A DNA stretch of 37,144 nt from the NCBI GenBank assembly GCA_944392735.1, contig CALXXR010000125.1, positions 1 through 37,144 of the forward strand, read 5' to 3'. Both the position numbers and the translations under genes were made by a program. A model generated the notes under the pieces. The model searched no databases, was not told the origin of the DNA, and saw only the letters and a program-made list of their open reading frames with translations. The DNA is from an uncultured Spirochaetaceae bacterium (lineage in GTDB: Bacteria; Spirochaetota; Spirochaetia; Sphaerochaetales; Sphaerochaetaceae). Below, in pieces: positions 1 to 9,391 of the stretch; position 1 is the stretch's first letter, and each line of letters opens with the position of its first letter.

Positions 1-2561
1 ACTACTTCGCCTCCAGGCTCTCTACAGCGAGATACACCATCACCATCCCGCGCTCGGCAGAGGATGGGGAGATCGAGATCCCCATCAGCGTCAGGATCCC
101 TGGCGGCGACTCCCTCGAATACACGGCACCGCTGAGGATCCATAAGGCGGATTTCAGGCCGCTGGCGACCTCATACAGGATCAGCGACAGAAGCGGCAAC
201 GACGATGGCGTCATCAACCCGGGCGAGACCATCAGGTTCGATGTGCTCTGGACAGCCGGCGCCAATTCAGACCCCGGACGCAATGTCACCGCCCAGCTTT
301 CGTCATCCGACCCGAGCGTCATCATCAGGCAGGGAAGGGCGACGTATAAGTCGATAGAGGAGGGCAGGTACAGCAGAAGCCCTTCAGGCAGCTACAACTC
401 GCGCTCCTCAGGGCAGAATGCGCTCAACGCAACCAGCTCCAACGCATTCGAGATCTCAGTGCTGCCGTCCTGCACGTCTTCGACGCTCGATCTTGAGTTC
501 AGGCTCGTCGACAGCATCGGCGCGACGCGCACTGTTCCGTTCATCCTTCCCGTCGCCAATGTCGATGCCGACGTCCGTCTGACGAAGTGGGAGATCCTCG
601 AGACCACGGGCGATGGCGATGGCAGGGTCAGCCCCGGCGAGACGGTGAGGTTCGGGTACGTCTTCCGCAACGCGGGGGAATCGGATCTCCTGAATGCAAA
701 GATCGTCTTCTCCACAGAGACGGAAGGCGTCACGCTCCGCGATTCCACAGCAAGCTGGAAGTCCATCAATGCAGGGCTGAACGCGACCACATGGAGCACC
801 AATACCTCATCCACGGATACAGGCATCAGATCCGACCGTGGCCTGGAGATCATCGTCGGACGCGGCTATGAGCCGGGAACTCCGATCGTGCTCGATTGGA
901 AGGCCACCGGATCCGGAAGCTCTGCGGAAGGATGGACAGGTTCCGTGAGGATCCCCGTCGTCGAATCGCAGACGGATGCGACCATCGCCGGCTACAGGTT
1001 CTTCGATCCGAAGGGCAATGATGACGGAATCGTCAGTCCCGGCGAGGAGTTCAAGGTCGACGTCGCGATCAAGAACAGCGGCAAGAGCGATCTGAGGATG
1101 CTCTCCTACCGCTTCTCGACCGACAGCGAATACATCACGATAACATCCCCCGGCCCGTATCGCTATGAGAGGAAGGTCGCACCCGGAAGCACGTTCGTCG
1201 CTTCGAGGAAGTCGGTATACACATCGAGCAGCTACTCCTACACCGCGAACGGAGAGGCGACGTTCAGGGTCTCCTCAGCAGCTCCTGTCGGATCCCGCGA
1301 GGAGATCAAGGTGCTCATATCCGATGGAATCAATGCATGGGAGAGGAGCATCTGGGTCACGATCAAGAATCCCGACTCCCATCTGAGGATGCAGAGGCGC
1401 ACGATCATCGATACCGGCAACGGCGATGGCACGGTCAATGTCGGAGAGACGGGATATCTCGACTTCGTCGTCTTCAATGATGGAGAGAGCGATATCGCAA
1501 ACGCCACTGCGAGGATATCCACCGAGACGCCGGGCATCATCATCACCAAGGGCAGCTACAGCTTCGGTGAGATCCGCGGAGGAACATACAAGTCCATCAA
1601 GTCGGGCGGTTCCTCGTATACCTCATCGACAGCGCCATCGGTGAGCTCTTCGATGAGCAGCAAGTCCGACAACTGCCTCTCGTTCAGGGTCGCAGGCGAT
1701 GCCGAGATCGGAACCAGGGCAGAGGTCGTACTCACGCTCTCCAACGGCTATGAGAGCTGGGATTATCCCATCGCATTCACGATCGAGAAGGCCTCCCTCG
1801 GAGTCGATGCGGACATCTCCGTCATCGGCAAGGAGCCATATGAGCTGGTATATCCGGGAGAGACGCTGGAGCTCTACGTCTCGATGAAGAACACCTCGTC
1901 GAACAGCATCTCGGGAGTGAGGATGTCGATGAGCTCGGATTCCCCGTACTTCATGGTGAACCAGCGCACGTTCAGCCTCAGCGATTCCATCAGCAAGGGC
2001 AGCTCTCGGACCACGAGCATCTACGAGGGCAAGGGCGCACCTTCGATCTCCTATTCGGCTCCTGTGGGCGAGAGGATCAAGGTGACCTACACGATCATGG
2101 ACAGCACCGGCGTATCGAAGGACTTCGATGTCTACTACACCGTAGGCGTGAACGGCTTCGATCCGGTCGTCTCGCAGAAGAAGGTGACGGGCCTGGACGG
2201 CAGCGGAGCCGAGAGGATCGTCCCCGGCGGCTATGCCTTCCTCGATGCCGCGGTGCTCAATAGAGGGCCGGTGTCGGGTGATGTCTCCGTCAGGTTCTCC
2301 TCATCCGATCCTGCGATCACGGTCAATACCGGAACGATCTCGGTAGGGGAGGTCCGCTCGGGACAGAGATTCGTGCTCAGCAGCCCCTCGGATCGCTTCG
2401 GATACTCAAGCCGCGACTATGCATCCTCGATGCTTCCCGGCGGAGGTGCGGAGGTGAGGATCGCTGATGACGCAGAGTCCGGTCGCCATGAGGTGACGAT
2501 GACCATCCTCTCCGGTGGCCTCGCCGTCATGGACGAGACGTTCATCGTAACGGTCGAGTAG
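1..2561 (+). CDS. Repeat protein with Asp/Asn-rich loops and CARDB-like units (3' part)
   Basis: The frame is open from base 3, so the gene begins upstream of the window; about 852 C-terminal residues are visible, ending in TAG at 2559-2561. The sequence is built of units of about 135 residues. Each starts with an Asp/Asn-rich loop followed by a PGE-type turn: GNDDGVINPGE (base 195), GDGDGRVSPGE (609), GNDDGIVSPGE (1014), GNGDGTVNVGE (1416), then degenerate copies around 1851 (YPGE) and 2218 (VPGG). The loop is followed by a beta-rich stretch of the kind RNAGESD or KNSGKSD and STETEG or STDSEY, which resembles CARDB/immunoglobulin-like surface domains. The loops look like calcium-binding DxDxDG sites (inference). 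The protein is rich in Ser and Tyr, with no membrane segment or sorting signal at the C-terminus. An extracellular or surface role is likely; the exact function is not recognised because the N-terminal part is missing. Confidence 0.75.
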   Translation, partial: YFASRLSTARYTITIPRSAEDGEIEIPISVRIPGGDSLEYTAPLRIHKADFRPLATSYRISDRSGNDDGVINPGETIRFDVLWTAGANSDPGRNVTAQLSSSDPSVIIRQGRATYKSIEEGRYSRSPSGSYNSRSSGQNALNATSSNAFEISVLPSCTSSTLDLEFRLVDSIGATRTVPFILPVANVDADVRLTKWEILETTGDGDGRVSPGETVRFGYVFRNAGESDLLNAKIVFSTETEGVTLRDSTASWKSINAGLNATTWSTNTSSTDTGIRSDRGLEIIVGRGYEPGTPIVLDWKATGSGSSAEGWTGSVRIPVVESQTDATIAGYRFFDPKGNDDGIVSPGEEFKVDVAIKNSGKSDLRMLSYRFSTDSEYITITSPGPYRYERKVAPGSTFVASRKSVYTSSSYSYTANGEATFRVSSAAPVGSREEIKVLISDGINAWERSIWVTIKNPDSHLRMQRRTIIDTGNGDGTVNVGETGYLDFVVFNDGESDIANATARISTETPGIIITKGSYSFGEIRGGTYKSIKSGGSSYTSSTAPSVSSSMSSKSDNCLSFRVAGDAEIGTRAEVVLTLSNGYESWDYPIAFTIEKASLGVDADISVIGKEPYELVYPGETLELYVSMKNTSSNSISGVRMSMSSDSPYFMVNQRTFSLSDSISKGSSRTTSIYEGKGAPSISYSAPVGERIKVTYTIMDSTGVSKDFDVYYTVGVNGFDPVVSQKKVTGLDGSGAERIVPGGYAFLDAAVLNRGPVSGDVSVRFSSSDPAITVNTGTISVGEVRSGQRFVLSSPSDRFGYSSRDYASSMLPGGGAEVRIADDAESGRHEVTMTILSGGLAVMDETFIVTVE

Positions 2562-2580
2562 AGCGATATCGGACAATCAG

Positions 2581-2606
2581 GCGCCGTCTCCGATCGGGGG
2601 CGGCGC
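2581..2606 (+). terminator. Hairpin after the repeat-protein gene
   Basis: Twenty bases after the stop codon lies an 11-bp stem (six GC pairs at its base, GCGCCG/CGGCGC, then pairs including two T-G wobbles) closing a GATC loop. The bases that follow (TTCGCTGTTG) are only weakly T-rich, so termination may be inefficient or Rho-assisted. Confidence 0.45.
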
Positions 2607-2613
2607 TTCGCTG

Positions 2614-2643
2614 TTGACAGCGCTCGATGAGGTGTGGTATCAA
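2614..2643 (+). promoter_or_regulatory. Sigma-70-type promoter of the PFOR gene
   Basis: A perfect -35 box TTGACA (2614-2619) is followed after 18 bases by TATCAA (2638-2643), preceded by TGTGG. Transcription would start near 2650, giving a leader of about 250 bases before the PFOR start codon. This is the best -35 match seen in the window, which fits a highly expressed central enzyme. Confidence 0.6.
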
Positions 2644-2644
2644 A

Positions 2645-2664
2645 TGGTTAGCCATAACTAACCA
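2645..2664 (+). promoter_or_regulatory. Palindrome at the PFOR transcription start (possible operator)
   Basis: TGGTTAG (2645-2651) and CTAACCA (2658-2664) form a perfect 7-bp inverted repeat with a 6-base centre CCATAA. It lies directly downstream of the -10 box and so spans the expected transcription start, the usual place of a repressor site. The half-sites GGTTAG/CTAACC recall DtxR/IdeR half-sites, but those are spaced by one base rather than six, so no regulator is assigned. The inner ten bases TAGCCATAAC recur inverted at 2855-2864. Confidence 0.4.
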
Positions 2665-2889
2665 AAGTCACCGGGATAAGGGGCGTCTCCGGTTTCTCCG
2701 CATTCCTTGGTCCCTCCTGCAGCGAAGCAGGACCCTCCGGAGCGCTCCTTCCCATCTTCTCGCCGCAATTCCACAGCAAGGTGGCCTCATCGCGTGTTGT
2801 ATTCCAAACGGACTTGCGATAATCTATGTAATTGGCTGATACCTTTCGATTACGGTTATGGCTAGTGGCATTGCCACAAGAAATATTTA
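2665..2889 (+). other. Untranslated leader of the PFOR mRNA
   Basis: No convincing gene lies here. Visible structure includes a hairpin around CTGC/GCAG flanked by GGTC/GACC (about 2710-2735), and GTGGC-ATT-GCCAC at 2865-2877 close to the Shine-Dalgarno AGGAG (2889-2893). The bases 2855-2864 are the reverse complement of 2649-2658, so the two ends of the leader could pair. A second, weaker promoter may lie inside the leader: TTGCGA (2814-2819), 17 bases, TGATAC (2837-2842). I recognise no known riboswitch class. Confidence 0.4.
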
Positions 2890-2899
2890 GGAGCGAGAA

Positions 2900-5800
2900 A
2901 TGGCAGACAAGAAAATGGTTACCATTGATGGAAACACCGCTGCTGCGTATGTTGCATATGCATTCAGCGATGTAGCCGCGATTTACCCGATTACTCCGTC
3001 CTCTCCGATGGGCGAGTATGCAGAGCAGTGGTCCTCCACGGGCCAGGAGAACCTCTGGGGCAAGAAAGTAGACATCATGGAGATGCAGTCCGAGGCTGGC
3101 GCCGCCGGAGCCGTCCATGGTTCTCTCGCCGCAGGAGCTCTGACAACCACGTTCACGGCATCTCAGGGACTTCTCCTGATGATCCCGAACATGTACAAGA
3201 TCGCTGGTGAGATGATCCCTACGGTCTTCCATGTCTCGGCTAGATCGCTTGCTGCACAGTCACTCTCCATCTTCGGCGATCACTCCGATGTCATGGCATG
3301 CCGCAACACCGGATTCGCAATGACCTGCGCTTCCAGCATCCAGGAGACGAGGGACATGGCTCTTGTCGCCCATCTCGCCACGCTCGAGTCGCAGATCCCG
3401 TTCCTTGCATTCTTCGACGGATTCAGGACATCCCACGAGATCCAGAAGGTCGAGCAGTTCTCCTATGACGATATGCGCTCGCTCGTCGATGAGAAGTACA
3501 TCGAGCGCTTCCGCTCACGCGCACAGCGCCCTGAGCACCCGATGACGAAGGTCGCTGCACAGAACGAAGACGTCTACTTCCAGGGAAGGGAGACGGTCAA
3601 CCCGTACTATGATGCAGTTCCCGCCATCGTACAGAAGTACATGGACAAGGTCGCTGCCATCACAGGAAGGCAGTACCATCTCTTCGACTATGTGGGAGCT
3701 CCCGATGCGACGGATGTCATCATCATCATGGGCAGCGCCGCCGATACGTTCGAGTGGGTCGTCGACTACATCAACAAGAAGGGCGGAAAGGTCGGACTCG
3801 TGAAGGTCAGGCTCTACAGGCCGTTCTCCGCAAAGGACCTCGTCGCATGCATCCCGGCATCCGTGAAGAGGATCGCCGTCATGGACAGGACGAAGGAACC
3901 AGGCGCTCTCGGAGAGCCTCTCTACGAGGATGTCGTAACAGCTCTCGCACAGCAGGGCAGGACCGGCATGAAGGTCATCGGCGGCCGCTATGGCCTTTCC
4001 TCGAAGGACTTCACGCCTACCCACGCAAAGTCGGTATTCGACTTCCTTGCACGCGACGATGCATGGCATGACTTCACCGTTGGAATCAACGACGATGTCA
4101 CAGGCCGCTCGATTCCTGTAGGCGACAAGATCGATGTCACGCCAGCTGGCGTCGTCTCCTGCATGTTCTGGGGACTTGGCTCCGATGGTACGGTCGGTGC
4201 GAACAAGAACTCCATCAAGATCATCGGCGACAACACCGACATGAACGCCCAGGCATACTTCGCATACGATTCGAAGAAGTCAGGCGGAATCACGATCTCC
4301 CACCTCAGGTTCGGAAAGGGCAAGCTCGATATGCCATGGCTCATCGACCATGCGGACTTCGTAGCATGCCACAACCCGGCATACATCGGTCGCTATGATA
4401 TGCTCTCGGCTCTCAAGGATGGCGGTGTATTCCTCCTCAACAGCCAGATTCCTTCCGATGAGGTCTTCGAGCACCTCACAAGGGATATGCAGGAGCAGAT
4501 CATCAACAAGCACATCCACTTCTACAACATCGATGCTCTCGACATCGCAAGGAGCGTAGGACTCGGATCGAGGATCAATACGGTCATGCAGGCCGCATTC
4601 TTCAAGATCGCCAACGTCCTTCCTGAGACAGAGGCCATCGAGCTGATCAAGAAGTATATCAAGAAGACGTTCCTCAAGAAGGGCGAGGAGGTCGTCAACA
4701 AGAACTGGGCAGCCGTCGATGGCGCTTCCGCAGCTCTCGTAGAGGTCAAGGTTCCTTCCCAGATCACGAAGAGCTACGAGCCTAAGAGGCTCATCCCGGA
4801 CGATGCAGATGACTTCACGAAGAACGTCATCGAGCGCATCATGCACCTCGAGGGCAATGATATCCCCGTCTCTCAGATGTCCTACGATGGAAAGCTTCCC
4901 ACCGGAACGGCAAAGCTGGAGAAGAGGGGCGTCGCAGCCTATGTTCCACACTGGGACAGCACGAAGTGCATCCAGTGCAACCAGTGCGTCCAGTCCTGTC
5001 CGCATGCAGCTATCCGCGCTAAGCAGATCACGCCTGAGGATATGGAGAAGGCACCGGCTACATTCAAGGCCATCAAGTCCAACACGAAGAACGATCGCAA
5101 CCTCCTCTTCAAGATCCAGGTCTACACGGAGGACTGCCAGGGATGCGGCGTCTGCGTAGAGGCCTGCCCTGCTAAGGAGAAGGCTCTTGAGCTCAAGCCG
5201 ATCGCAGAGGAAAGGGCCAATGGCGAGATCGAGAACTGCACATTCTTCGAGGGCCTCACATACGACAACCTCGACGGACTGAATATGGGAACGGTCAAGG
5301 GCCTGCAGTTCAAGCAGCCGCTCTTCGAGTTCTCCGGCGCATGCGCTGGCTGCGGCGAGACTCCGTATGTGAAGATGCTTTCGCAGATCTGCGGCGAGAG
5401 GGCAGTCATTGCAAACGCAACGGGATGCTCCTCCATCTACTCCGGAACATTCCCGACCATCCCGTACACCAAGAGGGCTGACGGACGTGGGCCGGCATGG
5501 GGCAACTCGCTCTTCGAGGACAATGCTGAGTATGGTCTCGGTATGCGCCTCGCTGTCGATTCCAACAGGAACCTCCTCAAGCTGAAGTGCGATGCGCTCA
5601 TGGCGAAGGGATGCTCTGCAGAGCTCAAGGCAGCTATCGAGAAGTGCTACTCGCTCTGGACAGACATCACAGAGGCTTCCATCGAGGCTCAGAAGGAAGT
5701 CCAGGCTGTCCTCGCCAAGGAGAAGGCTGCGGATGCAGAGTCTGCGGTCATCCTCGAGAAGATCATCGAGCTCCAGGACTACTTCTCCGAGAAGGACGTC

Positions 5801-6442
5801 ATCATCATCGGCGGCGATGGCTGGGCCTATGATATCGGATTCGGCGGCGTGGACCACGTGGTTGCCTCCGGCAAGAACGTGACGATCCTCGTCCTCGATA
5901 CGGAGGTCTACTCCAACACAGGTGGACAGGCTTCGAAGTCGACGCCTATGGCAGCAGTCGCGAAGTTCGCAAATGCTGGAAAGAAGGTCGGCAAGAAGAA
6001 CATGGGCTTCATGATGATGAGCTATGGCCATGCATATGTTGCTTCCGTTGCTCTCGGATACAACAGGCTCCAGGCACAGAAGGCTCTCCAGGAAGCTGTC
6101 GCATACGACGGTCCTTCGATCGTCTTCTGCTACGCACCGTGCATCAACCACGGAATCAACATGAGGTACTCTCAGGTTGAGGCGAAGAAGGCTGTCGAGG
6201 CTGGCTACTGGCCGCTCTATCGCTTCGATCCTCGCCTTGAGGCAGGAAAGAGGTTCATCTGGGAGACCAAGCCGGCTACAGCGGACTACCAGGAGTTCAT
6301 CAAGGGCGAGACAAGGTACGCTTCGCTCTACAAGACGAACCCCGAGCATGCTGATGAGCTCTTCGCAGCAGCTGCTGAGGATGCAAAGGATAGGCTTGCA
6401 TTCTATCAGAAGTGCGGCGAGGTTCTCGGCGAGACGATCTAA
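2900..6442 (+). CDS. nifJ: Pyruvate:ferredoxin (flavodoxin) oxidoreductase
   Basis: Oxidises pyruvate with coenzyme A to acetyl-CoA and CO2 in the cytoplasm and passes electrons to ferredoxin or flavodoxin; the main pyruvate-oxidising step of many anaerobes. At 1180 residues it has the usual length of the fused, single-chain enzyme. The N-terminal pyrimidine-binding domain carries YPITPSSPMGEYAEQW. Two [4Fe-4S] ferredoxin motifs are intact: CIQCNQCVQSCP from residue 690 and CQGCGVCVEACP from residue 746. The cluster-proximal motif ACAGCGETPY follows, then the thiamine diphosphate site GDGWAYDIGFGG near residue 972 and DTEVYSNTGGQ. The ATG at 2900 is preceded by AGGAG six bases upstream. Codon use is strongly biased, as in highly expressed genes. 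It is a single-gene transcript with its own promoter and terminator. Confidence 0.97.
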   Translation: MADKKMVTIDGNTAAAYVAYAFSDVAAIYPITPSSPMGEYAEQWSSTGQENLWGKKVDIMEMQSEAGAAGAVHGSLAAGALTTTFTASQGLLLMIPNMYKIAGEMIPTVFHVSARSLAAQSLSIFGDHSDVMACRNTGFAMTCASSIQETRDMALVAHLATLESQIPFLAFFDGFRTSHEIQKVEQFSYDDMRSLVDEKYIERFRSRAQRPEHPMTKVAAQNEDVYFQGRETVNPYYDAVPAIVQKYMDKVAAITGRQYHLFDYVGAPDATDVIIIMGSAADTFEWVVDYINKKGGKVGLVKVRLYRPFSAKDLVACIPASVKRIAVMDRTKEPGALGEPLYEDVVTALAQQGRTGMKVIGGRYGLSSKDFTPTHAKSVFDFLARDDAWHDFTVGINDDVTGRSIPVGDKIDVTPAGVVSCMFWGLGSDGTVGANKNSIKIIGDNTDMNAQAYFAYDSKKSGGITISHLRFGKGKLDMPWLIDHADFVACHNPAYIGRYDMLSALKDGGVFLLNSQIPSDEVFEHLTRDMQEQIINKHIHFYNIDALDIARSVGLGSRINTVMQAAFFKIANVLPETEAIELIKKYIKKTFLKKGEEVVNKNWAAVDGASAALVEVKVPSQITKSYEPKRLIPDDADDFTKNVIERIMHLEGNDIPVSQMSYDGKLPTGTAKLEKRGVAAYVPHWDSTKCIQCNQCVQSCPHAAIRAKQITPEDMEKAPATFKAIKSNTKNDRNLLFKIQVYTEDCQGCGVCVEACPAKEKALELKPIAEERANGEIENCTFFEGLTYDNLDGLNMGTVKGLQFKQPLFEFSGACAGCGETPYVKMLSQICGERAVIANATGCSSIYSGTFPTIPYTKRADGRGPAWGNSLFEDNAEYGLGMRLAVDSNRNLLKLKCDALMAKGCSAELKAAIEKCYSLWTDITEASIEAQKEVQAVLAKEKAADAESAVILEKIIELQDYFSEKDVIIIGGDGWAYDIGFGGVDHVVASGKNVTILVLDTEVYSNTGGQASKSTPMAAVAKFANAGKKVGKKNMGFMMMSYGHAYVASVALGYNRLQAQKALQEAVAYDGPSIVFCYAPCINHGINMRYSQVEAKKAVEAGYWPLYRFDPRLEAGKRFIWETKPATADYQEFIKGETRYASLYKTNPEHADELFAAAAEDAKDRLAFYQKCGEVLGETI

Positions 6443-6461
6443 GGGAAACCTTAGGAAAGAT

Positions 6462-6490
6462 GAGAGGCAGCTTTCGGGCTGCCTCTTTTC
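6462..6490 (+). terminator. Rho-independent terminator of the PFOR gene
   Basis: GAGGCAGC (6464-6471) pairs perfectly with GCTGCCTC (6478-6485) around a TTTCGG loop and runs directly into TTTTC. The position 20 bases after the stop codon is ideal. Confidence 0.88.
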
Positions 6491-6503
6491 TGTATTTCAG
6501 GGC

Positions 6504-6509
6504 TATAAT
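6504..6509 (+). promoter_or_regulatory. -10 box TATAAT directly before the nuclease gene
   Basis: A perfect TATAAT ends seven bases before the ATG at 6517, so transcription would begin at or next to the start codon. No good -35 box is seen; the upstream region is the PFOR terminator. No Shine-Dalgarno sequence precedes the ATG. Confidence 0.5.
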
Positions 6510-6516
6510 CATCCAT

Positions 6517-7401
6517 ATGCTTGCAAGATTTCGTTCAGCTTTCGTACTGCTATCGGTTCTCATCCTCATCTCAGGATGCGATTTCATCATGGACATGTTC
6601 CCGGACGGAGAGAATCCTTCGACCCCAGGTGCAGAGATGCCGGTGGATGGGGATGACGGGAATGCGCTCCTTGGATTGCCGTCTTCTGCGGAAAGGAATA
6701 CCCAGCTGATATCACGTGAGGCATATACCCTTCTGTTCAGCTATGATGACCTCATCCCGCTTTGGGTTTCCTGGCATCTCGATGACGAGGATACAGGTAC
6801 AGGGCGCGATGCGGATTTCCGCGGGGATCCAAATGTACCTCAGGAGTATAGGCTCAACAAAGACGATTATACCAACTGCGGATATGACCGAGGCCATATC
6901 TGTCCAAATGCCGACAGGAGCGGTGATGATGGTATGCAGCAGGAATCGTTCTATATGACCAACATAGTCCCGCAGAATGGCGACAACAACCAAGGCGTCT
7001 GGCGTGAATTGGAGGAGTTCATCCGTAGCGAATACATAGACAATGGAAAGGAGGCGTATATCATCGCTGGTCCAGCTGGCGTGGGCGGCTATGATGAAGA
7101 CGGCGAACTGCGTGAGTCGTTCACGACGGAAGTCGATGGAAAGGACGTGGAGGTGACTGTTCCGGCCTATGTGTGGAAGATCGCGATCATAATCGATGAC
7201 GGAAACGATGATCTTGATAGGATTGAGGATCGTGGTGTGACGGTGCTTGCTGTATGCATGCCGAATGCGGATCCAGGCAGCAACGCATGGGATGATTATG
7301 TCTGCACCATAGATCATATCGAAGAGCTTACCGGATACGATTTCCTTTCAGCTGTCGATGACAGCATCGAGGCTTCACTCGAGACCAGGAAGTACGCTTA
7401 G
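6517..7401 (+). CDS. Secreted lipoprotein DNA/RNA non-specific endonuclease
   Basis: The 294-residue product starts with a short basic n-region, a hydrophobic stretch and a lipobox LISGC (Cys near residue 21), so it is a probable lipoprotein. The body matches DNA/RNA non-specific endonucleases (beta-beta-alpha metal fold): the catalytic motif DRGHICPNADR is followed by SFYMTNIVPQ and, downstream, the metal-binding Asn region NNQGVWRELE. Such enzymes cut DNA and RNA outside the cytoplasm, often for nutrient scavenging. The frame is open upstream to 6412, but the ATG at 6517 is chosen because only it puts the signal sequence at the N-terminus. It lacks a Shine-Dalgarno sequence and sits seven bases after TATAAT, suggesting a leaderless mRNA. 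The mature N-terminus is acidic and low in complexity, probably a tether. Confidence 0.88.
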   Translation: MLARFRSAFVLLSVLILISGCDFIMDMFPDGENPSTPGAEMPVDGDDGNALLGLPSSAERNTQLISREAYTLLFSYDDLIPLWVSWHLDDEDTGTGRDADFRGDPNVPQEYRLNKDDYTNCGYDRGHICPNADRSGDDGMQQESFYMTNIVPQNGDNNQGVWRELEEFIRSEYIDNGKEAYIIAGPAGVGGYDEDGELRESFTTEVDGKDVEVTVPAYVWKIAIIIDDGNDDLDRIEDRGVTVLAVCMPNADPGSNAWDDYVCTIDHIEELTGYDFLSAVDDSIEASLETRKYA

Positions 7402-7468
7402 AAACCATTTGCGTGGAGATGGCATCTGGGGTGTTTCCGGATGCCGTCCGCTGCATTATATTAGAGGC

Positions 7469-7768
7469 ATGAGTCGCATTTGTGCCGAAATCGATACATT
7501 CTATGGTGATTTCCGCGCTGAGTTCGATTTCTCGATCGATGGCGAATCGATATCGGGAACCTATGATTTCATAGGGTATCATGGGGACTTCAGCGGCATG
7601 ATGACGGGGGAGGATTCCTTTGTCGTCAACGGCGTCGTCGATTCCTATGCCGGGGAGATCGATTTCTCGATCACCGGCCGTTATGACGGCAGGAATGTGA
7701 CGGGAGAGGGCATTACGGGGAACAAGGGAAGGTTCTCCGTCAGGGGGTTTCCGATTGGCGAGCTTTGA
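7469..7768 (+). CDS. Small beta-rich hypothetical protein A
   Basis: A 99-residue product with ATG at 7469 preceded by AGAGG. It has no signal peptide or membrane segment. The sequence alternates polar and hydrophobic residues with repeated Gly turns (FDFSIDGESISGTYDF, FSGMMTGED, NVTGEGITGNKG), as in a small beta-barrel or beta-sandwich. It resembles its neighbour at 7755-8042 along its whole length, so the two are tandem paralogues. I recall similar small uncharacterised proteins in anaerobes, sometimes near FMN-binding or fumarate reductase-like proteins, but no function can be given. Its 3' end overlaps the next gene by 14 bases, implying translational coupling. The frame is open upstream to 7358, inside the nuclease gene, but that part has no start signal. 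Confidence 0.6.
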   Translation: MSRICAEIDTFYGDFRAEFDFSIDGESISGTYDFIGYHGDFSGMMTGEDSFVVNGVVDSYAGEIDFSITGRYDGRNVTGEGITGNKGRFSVRGFPIGEL

Positions 7769-8042
7769 TGTGTTCGTGCGCACTCCGCTTGGAAGGTATC
7801 AGGGCACCATCTCCCTCTCCATCGATGGAGGCGTTGTGACAGGAGAGGCCGCCTTCATGGTGTTCACGACGAGCTTCTCCGGAACTGCTTCCGGAAACGA
7901 TCTTGCGTTCTCCGGCATATTCGGAACGCCGGCCGGGAATGTGCCATACAGCGCCAAGGCCGTGCTCTCAGAATCCGGCATCGAGGGTTCCCTCGATACC
8001 CAGCTCGGCCCGATGACCTTCTCATCGAAAGAAGGGAAGTAG
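7755..8042 (+). CDS. Small beta-rich hypothetical protein B
   Basis: A 95-residue product that begins with TTG at 7755. The start is supported by AGGGGG at 7742-7747, seven bases upstream; no in-frame ATG gives a comparable N-terminus. Its pattern (TISLSIDGGVVTGEA, SFSGTASGNDLAFSG, GPMTF) lines up with protein A: both have a strand pair around SIDG, a central SG or FSG turn and a final strand before the C-terminus. The 14-base overlap with protein A suggests that they are made together and may form a complex (inference). Two separate well-initiated frames argue against a frameshifted single gene, though a split ancestral two-domain protein is possible. The function is unknown. Confidence 0.6.
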   Translation: MASFDVFVRTPLGRYQGTISLSIDGGVVTGEAAFMVFTTSFSGTASGNDLAFSGIFGTPAGNVPYSAKAVLSESGIEGSLDTQLGPMTFSSKEGK

Positions 8043-8073
8043 CGAAAAAAAACACTGTTTCTCGAAAAAATCC

Positions 8074-8095
8074 TATATGTACGGCATCCGGATGC
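8074..8095 (+). promoter_or_regulatory. Possible -10 box and 12-bp palindrome upstream of mglB
   Basis: TATATG (8074-8079) is followed by the perfect palindrome GCATCCGGATGC (8084-8095), which would cover the transcription start. No -35 box is obvious (the region is A-rich), so this may be an activated promoter. The palindrome is a candidate operator for the mgl genes. Confidence 0.35.
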
Positions 8096-8129
8096 GGTGG
8101 GAAACTTCTGGCAAGAGGTAAGAACTACC

Positions 8130-8144
8130 GCAGGCGTTGCCTGC
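8130..8144 (+). promoter_or_regulatory. Hairpin just before the mglB ribosome-binding site
   Basis: GCAGGC (8130-8135) pairs with GCCTGC (8139-8144) around GTT. It ends three bases before the strong Shine-Dalgarno AGGAGG (8148-8153). A 5' stabilising hairpin that keeps the ribosome-binding site open is a likely role. Confidence 0.4.
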
Positions 8145-8149
8145 TTTAG

Positions 8150-9373
<1,224 letters not shown>

Positions 9374-9391
9374 TCCTCTTCGCAGGCGGAT

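Noticed and set aside
2645-2664. DtxR/IdeR box at the PFOR promoter
   Set aside because: The half-sites resemble it but the spacing is six bases instead of one, so the regulator is left unnamed.
2627-2839. 70-codon frame in the PFOR leader
   Set aside because: Its ATG lies inside the promoter spacer upstream of the -10 box, it has no ribosome-binding site, and the product resembles nothing known to me.
4280-6349. 689-codon open frame antisense to the PFOR gene
   Set aside because: It lies fully opposite a clearly coding, codon-biased gene, has no start signal and encodes a low-complexity Leu/Asp/Arg-rich product; a codon-bias shadow.
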